The notes under the pieces are model-generated. The model was not told where the DNA came from. It did not search any database and saw only the letters and a program-made list of their open reading frames with translations. Both the position numbers and the translations under genes were made by a program. DNA of 14,678 nucleotides from Granulosicoccus sp965367215. Lineage in GTDB: Bacteria; Pseudomonadota; Gammaproteobacteria; Granulosicoccales; Granulosicoccaceae. Each line of letters opens with the position of its first letter. Position 1 is the first letter of the stretch. This document shows, piece after piece, positions 7,369 through 13,510 of the stretch. Where the stretch lies: the NCBI GenBank assembly GCA_965367215.1, contig CBDUIJ010000126.1, forward strand, positions 1 through 14,678, read 5' to 3'.

Positions 7369-9137
7369 CAACGAATTGCAGAATTGCCCGACAAACCATC
7401 TTCCGCTGCAGACCATTCGTCTGACACCAGGTTCAGCGATCCGGCTGACATTCGATCAGCAGTAAACAGATCCAGAGTGGGCTCGTACAGGGCGGTCTGC
7501 CTTTGATAAAGGCCCAGCAGACTGGCGCTGATATTATCGTGATTCACCAGATCATCAATCTGCCTGACCTGACTTGGCAGGTTCGGCCAAGCGCGACTGC
7601 GTTGCAGCTCGGGAGAGAACCAGGCCAGCATTGGAATCTCGCGTTGCACAGCAGGTGCCAGAAACCGTGGCAAACCGTGCAGATAGACACCGTTCTCGCC
7701 AAGAGATTCTCCATGGTCGGATGAATAGAACAGAAAACTGTTGTCATCTCTGGCATCCAGACGATCGATCAATGAAGCCAGCACATGGTCGGTATAGAGA
7801 ATCGTGTTGTCGTAGGCGTTGACGATCTCCTCTTCCGTGCAATCCTGCGGCGCCTTGCTATGGCAGTAGGGTGTGAACCGTGCAAATTCATCCGGGTAAC
7901 GACGGTAGTAGGCCGGGCCGTGACTGCCCATGGTGTGCAGTACCAGCAGTACATCCTCAGCCGTGCTGTCCAGATACTGATCGACGTTCTCGAGCAGTAT
8001 CTCGTCATGCCATGCACCATCGACAAACAGAGGATTGCTCACATCGGCATCAGCCAGCAGATTGGTATTCTCGATGCGTCGGCATACACCCTTGCAACTG
8101 GAATTACTGTCAACCCAGACCGTCTTCACGCCGGCCTTCTGCAAGACATCAAGCACATTGGACTGCTGTTCGGCTTTCTCCGGGGTGTAAATATCCTGTC
8201 CGAGAAAGGAGAACATGCAGGGTACCGAAAAGGCTGTCGAGGTGCCGCAGGAGGTCACGTTCCTGAAGTTCATGACCGAGCGTGCCGCCAGCTCAGGGTT
8301 GGTCTGTCGGTCATAGCCATTGAGGGAAAAGTTGCTGCGACGCGCGGTCTCGCCCACCACCATGATTCCCACTGTGCGATCAGTCTTGTCCGGCATGCCA
8401 CTGACATCATTACCCAGCTCGGTAAATTGAAAGGCGCGTGCTTCCTGTGCGCGCGCCACCAACTGACTGGCTGTCTTGATCGGGTAGAACGGTGTCAGAT
8501 ACACTTCAAGATCACTGTTCTCCCGCGACACATAGGTGATGTACCTGAAGTTGAACATCACAAGCGTCACGGCTACCAGCACGATGCCACCTGCCCAGAG
8601 CAGTCGACGCATGGTGTCATTCCAGATGCTTCCGTAGTCGACTCTGACCCACAGAACAATGGCTGCGGGTACTGCCGTTGTTGTCAGCACTGACCACAAC
8701 ATGGACCAGGACAGCAGCTCGAGGCCTTCCTGCGTATTGGCATCCCGAACGGTTTCGGTCACGTTTCGAACCATTTCCAGATCGAATACGACACCCAGGT
8801 GACGTGTGAAGTAGGCCAGCACACCTGAGAGCAACAAGGCAGCCAGCAAGGCCGGTTTCAGTACATACCGCTGACCGATCAGCATCAGCGGTAGCACCAG
8901 CAACACCATCATCAATCCCAGCAGTGTCGCCACATAGCCAAGCGCATTGCCATCGAAGGGAGCAAGTCGTTGACTGATTTCCGACCACAGGGTTGCATTG
9001 TCAACCAGACAGATCCACAGACCGCTCATGACGATGAGTGCGGGGGCACGAAGGCTCGGTCTGTGGAACCCACTCATGAAGGACGCCGGGCTCGAGTCGG
9101 AAGCTACCGTTCGTACTGCAATTGTATTATTGGACAT
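7368..9137 (-). CDS. eptA: Lipid A phosphoethanolamine transferase, EptA type
   Basis: Inner-membrane enzyme with a periplasmic alkaline-phosphatase-fold domain that moves phosphoethanolamine from phosphatidylethanolamine to lipid A, leaving diacylglycerol and lowering surface negative charge. 589 residues, slightly longer than common members because of a ~30-residue N-terminal tail. Seen: five hydrophobic helices at about 31-50, 68-88, 95-112, 145-165 and 178-196; the catalytic block VGETARRSNFSLNGYDRQTNP with nucleophile T264 and metal ligand E263; SCGTSTAFSVPCMFS at 296-310; H406 in HTMGSHGP; D474-H475 in SSDHGESLGE; H487. All metal and catalytic positions are present. Paired Cys (297/307, 348/352, 425/433) suit the disulfides of this family. 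It starts 17 nt after the omp85-like gene and overlaps the yqaA-like gene. Acceptor could be lipid A or another glycan; EptA is the best match. Confidence 0.93.
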   Translation of the reverse strand: MSNNTIAVRTVASDSSPASFMSGFHRPSLRAPALIVMSGLWICLVDNATLWSEISQRLAPFDGNALGYVATLLGLMMVLLVLPLMLIGQRYVLKPALLAALLLSGVLAYFTRHLGVVFDLEMVRNVTETVRDANTQEGLELLSWSMLWSVLTTTAVPAAIVLWVRVDYGSIWNDTMRRLLWAGGIVLVAVTLVMFNFRYITYVSRENSDLEVYLTPFYPIKTASQLVARAQEARAFQFTELGNDVSGMPDKTDRTVGIMVVGETARRSNFSLNGYDRQTNPELAARSVMNFRNVTSCGTSTAFSVPCMFSFLGQDIYTPEKAEQQSNVLDVLQKAGVKTVWVDSNSSCKGVCRRIENTNLLADADVSNPLFVDGAWHDEILLENVDQYLDSTAEDVLLVLHTMGSHGPAYYRRYPDEFARFTPYCHSKAPQDCTEEEIVNAYDNTILYTDHVLASLIDRLDARDDNSFLFYSSDHGESLGENGVYLHGLPRFLAPAVQREIPMLAWFSPELQRSRAWPNLPSQVRQIDDLVNHDNISASLLGLYQRQTALYEPTLDLFTADRMSAGSLNLVSDEWSAAEDGLSGNSAIR

Positions 9138-9154
9138 GCCGTTTTATGTCGTTA

Positions 9155-10864
9155 TCAGAAATTGAGTCGAGTACCAACGAATATCTGGAAGTCATCGATG
9201 TCGTTGTTATCAGTCAGGGGAATGGAAATATCGAAGCGGTTGACAGCCGCACGCGAGCTGCGTGTAGGCGCCAGCAACAGACCGACGCCCACGTTGACGA
9301 GCGTGTCGGCCTCATCACCATCCGACCAGGCACGGCCGGCTTCAACAAAACCCGTGAAGCCGACATGAGCCAGTGACCACGGTGACCATTGGGTGATATG
9401 ACGATATTCAGCCAGGCCAACGATCCTGCGATCTCCCATCTGGAACCGCTCCGGATAGCCACGCAGCCCATCCACACCACCCACAGCAAAGCGTTCGACA
9501 GGTGAAAAACCTTCACGCATCTCGCCGGTCAAACGAAGATCCAGTTGATCCACATCACTCAGCCAGCGGAAATACTGGTAGCGGGCACTGAGCTCCTGCT
9601 TGTCGGCACCATCATCGGAGAAGTAATGGATCTGATGCAGCGAGGCCTTGTGCAAGTCTGACTGGCCGCCGTACCATCCCTGGCTCATGTCCAGTTCCAG
9701 ACGCAGTGCATCTTCATCATTGCCAAGGCCATTGAGCAATGCGCCCGCCTCGACAGTGACGCTCAATCCCAGATTGATATCTTCAGTCTTGCGAATACCC
9801 AGGTAGTTCTGCTTCTTGATCCAGCGATTCTGGCTCCACTGGGCACTGATGAATGGATACAACTCTCGGCGGTCGGTGTCCGCATTCAGCTTCTCGCCAC
9901 TACTACCGTCAATCGCCTTTTCACTGGTATAACGCAAGCCTGTGCCCAGCCTGGAGACCGGGTAATCACTTTGCACAAGCTTTCTGGCCGTCCAGATTTC
10001 AAAGTGAGTCTTTTCCAGTGATTCATCGGGAATCTCTGTATCCGCCTGATCACTGGTTCCCAACCACGGCAGGGTATCCTTCTGCGCAGTAACCCACCAG
10101 GCACGATCTGCCTCGGAAGAATAAAAGGGAAGCCCACCTTCTATGGAGTATCTCTGGTTCCCATCGGTATCACCAAGCCCTGCCACGAACTGGTAGCGAC
10201 TGCCAAAGACATTGTCATCACGATAGCTGAATGCGGTTTCCTGACTCCCGTTCGAGCGTGAACTGCGAAAACGCAACTCCTTGCCCAGGCCCAGCACATT
10301 GAGATCCTGCACTTCAAAAGCGTAGCGCGTGTTACCACCTGCAGAACCCACTGACACCGACGGCGTCAGTGTCCAGTTGTCGATGGTGCGCACTTCCACA
10401 TCAACGCGTTTGCCGCACACCCGGTGCGGCGTGACCACGGCATCACGCAGGTAACGTTTCTCACGCAGCAGACGTTCGGCTTCCAGCAATTTTTCTTCCG
10501 AGAAGCTGTCGCCCTCGCTGAACGGTAGTGCATTGAAAACAGTCGTGGTTCGCGTACTCGGATGCAGGGCATTTGCCGCCGAGTTGATGAATGCGTTTTC
10601 AGCCTCATTCGTCAGATCGAACAGGTCGCCCGTTCTGACCGTAATGCGACCAAAGATCAGTTCACTGGGCAACTCATCGGTGTTTTCCTGAGCAGGCTCA
10701 GACCGAACCGGCTTTGATGCCTGCTGGTAGTCGAGCCAGTCGATACAACTGTCATCAGCGGCAAGAGAGGCAGAGCTCCAGATGATGGGAAGCGCACAGA
10801 CAATCATCACGAGCCGTGAGGCCGTGGGAGTGGTCAGTGCAGGTCTTGATGTGGATTCAGGCAT
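9155..10864 (-). CDS. Omp85/BamA-family outer-membrane protein with one POTRA-like domain
   Basis: Predicted outer-membrane barrel of 569 residues. Seen: a signal peptide with a long N-terminal part and core MIVCALPIIWSSASLA, then Cys40; one POTRA-like unit at about 68-160 (GDSFSEEKLLEAERLLREKRYLRDAVV, with Cys150, then VDVEVRTIDNWTLTPS); then a barrel rich in alternating aromatic strands. Near the end VGGVDGLRGYPERF is the conserved L6-loop (V/L)RGY motif, and the last residue is Phe as in barrels inserted by BAM. One POTRA sets it apart from BamA (five) and TamA (three). The start at 10864 is preferred because the longer frame to 10894 would enter the operator repeats; neither has a clear ribosome site. 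It heads the operon with eptA, yqaA-like and dgkA. Function unknown; moving or inserting a lipid or protein related to envelope modification is an inference. Confidence 0.85.
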   Translation of the reverse strand: MPESTSRPALTTPTASRLVMIVCALPIIWSSASLAADDSCIDWLDYQQASKPVRSEPAQENTDELPSELIFGRITVRTGDLFDLTNEAENAFINSAANALHPSTRTTTVFNALPFSEGDSFSEEKLLEAERLLREKRYLRDAVVTPHRVCGKRVDVEVRTIDNWTLTPSVSVGSAGGNTRYAFEVQDLNVLGLGKELRFRSSRSNGSQETAFSYRDDNVFGSRYQFVAGLGDTDGNQRYSIEGGLPFYSSEADRAWWVTAQKDTLPWLGTSDQADTEIPDESLEKTHFEIWTARKLVQSDYPVSRLGTGLRYTSEKAIDGSSGEKLNADTDRRELYPFISAQWSQNRWIKKQNYLGIRKTEDINLGLSVTVEAGALLNGLGNDEDALRLELDMSQGWYGGQSDLHKASLHQIHYFSDDGADKQELSARYQYFRWLSDVDQLDLRLTGEMREGFSPVERFAVGGVDGLRGYPERFQMGDRRIVGLAEYRHITQWSPWSLAHVGFTGFVEAGRAWSDGDEADTLVNVGVGLLLAPTRSSRAAVNRFDISIPLTDNNDIDDFQIFVGTRLNF

Positions 10865-10886
10865 GACAATACTATCGGCCCCGAAT

Positions 10887-10947
10887 CTGAGCATTGCCTG
10901 AAGTGAAACTGAAGTGTTGCTGAGCGGAAACTGAAGTTCAGCTGAAG
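10887..10947 (+). promoter_or_regulatory. Operator array: six CTGAAG-type hexamers at 11-bp spacing
   Basis: Hexamers start at 10887, 10898, 10909, 10920, 10931 and 10942: CTGAGC, CTGAAG, CTGAAG, CTGAGC, CTGAAG, CTGAAG, each followed by a 5-bp spacer of differing sequence. The exact 11-bp phase places every hexamer on one face of the helix. PmrA-type OmpR-family regulators bind direct hexamer repeats with the same 5-bp spacer (consensus close to CTTAAG). The array lies between the omp85-eptA operon (minus) and the histidine-kinase gene (plus). The same repeat occurs before the response-regulator gene at 13417-13455. Three regulator dimers could sit here. That the local regulator is the binder is inferred. 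Confidence 0.8.
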
Positions 10948-10954
10948 ATCAAGC

Positions 10955-10991
10955 CAATACCGCCAAGGGCCTGACCGCCCCTGCGGTATTG
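10955..10991 (+). promoter_or_regulatory. Long inverted repeat between operator array and kinase start
   Basis: CAATACCGC (10955-10963) and GCGGTATTG (10983-10991) are a perfect 9-bp inverted pair. Inside, GGGC (10967-10970) and GCCC (10977-10980) can extend the structure. It lies 26 bp before the kinase ATG. As RNA it would be a stable hairpin in the kinase leader; as DNA it could be a second regulator site. No T-run follows in either direction, so a terminator is unlikely. Confidence 0.5.
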
Positions 10992-11017
10992 ACGTGGTTC
11001 CGGTGTACTATTCTCGA

Positions 11018-12538
11018 ATGAAAGACTTTGCCCAGTCCGTATTCCGCTCCGTTGTGCCGGTGACACTGCTCGTGCTGCTCACCGGCGGCATTGCGCTTGA
11101 TGTGATGATCGCCGAACGGCTGGAAGAGGACTTCGATGAGCTGATGCTCGCCAAGTCGCTGGGCCTGATAGCCCTGGCCGAGGACGGTGATGATGGCGTG
11201 GAGATGGAGAACTACCAGACCAGCCTCCCCAGCTACGCCTTGAACGAGGATGCCGACTACTTCCAACTCCTGGCCGACAATGGCGACGTGGTGATCGAAT
11301 CCGACTCTCTTTCATACTGGCCCGATACCGACCACCCCCTTCCCGGACCCTATGTGCAGGATGCCATGGAGTTTCTCAACATCACCTTGCCTGATGGACG
11401 ACCCGGTCGCCTGATGAGAAAGCGCTTCGTGCCGAGACTGGACTACGACCAGGGTGGCACCTTCGGCCAGGCCCTGGAACTGGACGCCCGTTTTCTGGAA
11501 TTTCCGGGAAATCGCGGAACCATCTTCACAGAACACCTGCCGGAAGGCAGTGACCAGGTCCTGTCCATTGAACGCAAACCGCTCGTTCTGCAGCTGGCCA
11601 TGAGCCGGGACAAGCTCGAATCGCTGATCAATACGGTTCATTCCGTACTGTTGCTGACAGGTCTGGGCATCATGGTGGCCTTCGTTCTACTGGCCCGCCG
11701 AGGCATCAGGCAGGCGGTGAAACCACTGAGATCCATCACCGATGAATTGCATACGATCGACGCTCAGCGCTTCGACCAGCGTCTGACACCACAGACAGAT
11801 GTGATCGAACTGCAACAGCTGACGCAGAGCGTCAATGTCCTGTTGGAACGAGTGGATTCGGCATTCGAACGCGAACGTCGATTCTCTGGAGACGTCGCCC
11901 ATGAACTACGCACCCCACTGGCTGAACTGCGAACCTTGCTGGAAGTATCGGAGCGCTGGCCGGACGATCCCGTCATCAAGGAGAGTTTCAATACGGATGT
12001 CCTGAGCGTTGCAGAACGCATGCAAAGAATCGTTGAAACGTTGCTGCAACTGAGTCGCAGTGAACAAGGCACTGACATGCTTCTCACCTGTCCTGACCTG
12101 AACGCTCTGGTTCGCGACTGCGCGCAACGATTGCAGAGTAAAGCCGATGAGCGACAAATCCAGGTATCAGTCTCTGTCAGCGACTCGACTCTGCCAGTCA
12201 TCGGCCTGGATCAATGGCAGTGCATTGTTGGCAACCTGCTGGATAACGCTCTGGAGTATGCACAGCCTGCAACTCGGGTGAGTATCGAGCTGCTCAAGAC
12301 ATCGGATACCGACTTCCGGTTTTCCATCAGCAATCATGCCCCTGATTTGCAGCAAGCCGATCTGGAGCACATGTATGAGCGACTATGGCGCAAGGACCAT
12401 TCTCGAACTTCGGGAATGCACAGCGGACTGGGGCTGTCTCTGGTGAAATCCTGCTGCAAGCAGCTTGGGAGCACGCTGAACTCTACACTGGAGAACGAAC
12501 GACTGATCATCAGCATTGATGGAACGATCAATGCCTGA
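11018..12538 (+). CDS. Membrane sensor histidine kinase, QseC/PmrB-like
   Basis: Inner-membrane sensor kinase of 506 residues. Seen: helix 11-32; a periplasmic domain at about 33-207 resembling the two-component sensor N-terminal domain (DYFQLLADNGDVVIESDSL at 80-98); helix 208-227; a HAMP-like linker 228-282; the H-box RRFSGDVAHELRTPLAE with phosphoacceptor H295; the N-box with N406 and N410; and a late HSGLGLSLV ATP-lid glycine box. The usual DxGxG box is replaced by SNHAPDL, as in some PmrB/QseC relatives. The sensor domain is strongly acidic, with EEDFDE at 36-41 and EDGDDGVEMEN at 55-65, which could bind metal cations or cationic peptides as in PmrB, BqsS or ColS (inferred). I start at the ATG at 11018; a GTG at 10994 would add eight residues. 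It is divergent from the omp85-eptA operon and convergent with the regulator gene, with a 103-nt gap at 12539-12641 showing no convincing terminator. Confidence 0.93.
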   Translation: MKDFAQSVFRSVVPVTLLVLLTGGIALDVMIAERLEEDFDELMLAKSLGLIALAEDGDDGVEMENYQTSLPSYALNEDADYFQLLADNGDVVIESDSLSYWPDTDHPLPGPYVQDAMEFLNITLPDGRPGRLMRKRFVPRLDYDQGGTFGQALELDARFLEFPGNRGTIFTEHLPEGSDQVLSIERKPLVLQLAMSRDKLESLINTVHSVLLLTGLGIMVAFVLLARRGIRQAVKPLRSITDELHTIDAQRFDQRLTPQTDVIELQQLTQSVNVLLERVDSAFERERRFSGDVAHELRTPLAELRTLLEVSERWPDDPVIKESFNTDVLSVAERMQRIVETLLQLSRSEQGTDMLLTCPDLNALVRDCAQRLQSKADERQIQVSVSVSDSTLPVIGLDQWQCIVGNLLDNALEYAQPATRVSIELLKTSDTDFRFSISNHAPDLQQADLEHMYERLWRKDHSRTSGMHSGLGLSLVKSCCKQLGSTLNSTLENERLIISIDGTINA

Positions 12539-12641
12539 ACGGCCTGACGACAACGCTCCTGCAACCCGGCAAACATCGCTGATGGAGTCGCCAGCCCGCC
12601 GATTTCCTGCAGGTGTAGCGCTGCGCTGATCGTTCGATACT

Positions 12642-13328
12642 TCAGGTATTCCCTGTCGCAATGAAATACCCGAACCCACGCCGGTTCTCCACCAGCGCTG
12701 GCGCATCGACAGCTCGCAGCTTGCGTCTCAATGCACTGACGTGCGCCTCGATAGCATTGCGGGTGACGTCCGATGTTGCATCATACAAACGGTCGATCAG
12801 CTGGTCGTGGGTAAACAGCTGACCACGACGCTGCGCCAGCAAGGCCAGAATATTGAACTCCGAGGGCGTCAGCACGATCTGCTGGCCATCGAAGGTCACG
12901 ATACGTTCTTTCAGATCGACATCGACACCATTGAGCTGCAGCGTCGAGTTCAGTGAGGTTTCCGTCGTACGCGTACGTCGCCCGAGCGCTCGAAGCCGAG
13001 ACAGCAGTTCGTCAAATGAAAAGGGCTTGACCAGATAATCGTCTGCCCCGGCATCCAGTCCCGTGATGCGATCTTCGGTGGTATCTCTGGCTGACAGGAT
13101 GATGACCTGACAGGTATTGCCTGCCTGACGTAGCCTGGATAACAGAGTCAGGCCATCGATACCCGGAATCATCAGATCCAGCACCACGATATCGTAGTCC
13201 GAGTCACAAAGGAATGCCCATGCCTGATCGCCATCGAAGGCTTGATCGAGCACATAACCCGAATTACGGAGCCCCGCTCCCAGGGAACGCTGCAGGCGGT
13301 GAGAGTCTTCGACCAGAAGCAGCTTCAT
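12642..13328 (-). CDS. OmpR-family response regulator, PmrA/QseB-like
   Basis: Cytoplasmic transcription factor of 228 residues. Seen: receiver domain at 1-115 with acidic pair E7-D8, phosphoacceptor D51, S79 and K101; then a winged-helix DNA-binding domain at about 128-225 with LTPSEFNILALLAQRRGQLFTHDQLIDRLY and recognition helix VTRNAIEAHVSALRRKLR, ending with the wing NRRGFGYF. This matches the PmrA/QseB branch, which binds two or more direct hexamers 11 bp apart, the pattern found upstream of this gene and at 10887-10947. It faces the kinase gene tail to tail instead of being co-transcribed. The gene is probably autoregulated, since the array at 13417-13455 reads toward it. Pairing with the neighbouring kinase is likely but not proven. 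Confidence 0.94.
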   Translation of the reverse strand: MKLLLVEDSHRLQRSLGAGLRNSGYVLDQAFDGDQAWAFLCDSDYDIVVLDLMIPGIDGLTLLSRLRQAGNTCQVIILSARDTTEDRITGLDAGADDYLVKPFSFDELLSRLRALGRRTRTTETSLNSTLQLNGVDVDLKERIVTFDGQQIVLTPSEFNILALLAQRRGQLFTHDQLIDRLYDATSDVTRNAIEAHVSALRRKLRAVDAPALVENRRGFGYFIATGNT

Positions 13329-13416
13329 GAATGGATATGCAAGAATTTCATCCGCATACTGTGCCGCGACCTCTGCGGTAAATCAAGTAACGTCGAACGT
13401 CACCGACAAAAGCAAT

Positions 13417-13455
13417 CTTCAGCAGAACCTCAGTTTCACTTCAGCGCCTCTTCAG
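13417..13455 (-). promoter_or_regulatory. Operator array: four CTGAAG-type hexamers at 11-bp spacing
   Basis: On the minus strand, reading toward the response-regulator gene, CTGAAG (13455-13450), CTGAAG (13444-13439), CTGAGG (13433-13428) and CTGAAG (13422-13417), each separated by 5 bp. The 23-bp block at 13415-13437 matches 10927-10949 of the other array at 21 positions. The array lies in the 182-bp gap between the regulator gene and the divergent LTA-synthase-like gene, so it can serve both. I see no clear -35/-10 pair on either side, which fits activator-dependent promoters. Confidence 0.78.
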
Positions 13456-13510
13456 GTCACATCGCTAACTTGTTCATCTCTACTGATAGAACGCGAAGCG
13501 ATACTCACTG

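Noticed and set aside
7785..8693. Plus-strand open frame of 302 residues
   Set aside because: It is antisense to eptA, whose catalytic motifs lie in the other strand; no domain is recognisable.
10887..10947. CRISPR-like or satellite repeat
   Set aside because: Units are only 6 bp conserved with 5-bp variable spacing, far too short for CRISPR repeats and spacers; the phase and location fit a regulator array.
12539..12641. Bidirectional terminator between kinase and regulator genes
   Set aside because: Only very small palindromes (for example AGCGCTGCGCT) are present, with no usable loop and no T-run on either strand.
13387..13403. Imperfect palindrome and direct repeat of AACGTC near the regulator promoter
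   Set aside because: Short, with mismatches, and not repeated in the other promoter region; too weak to call an operator.
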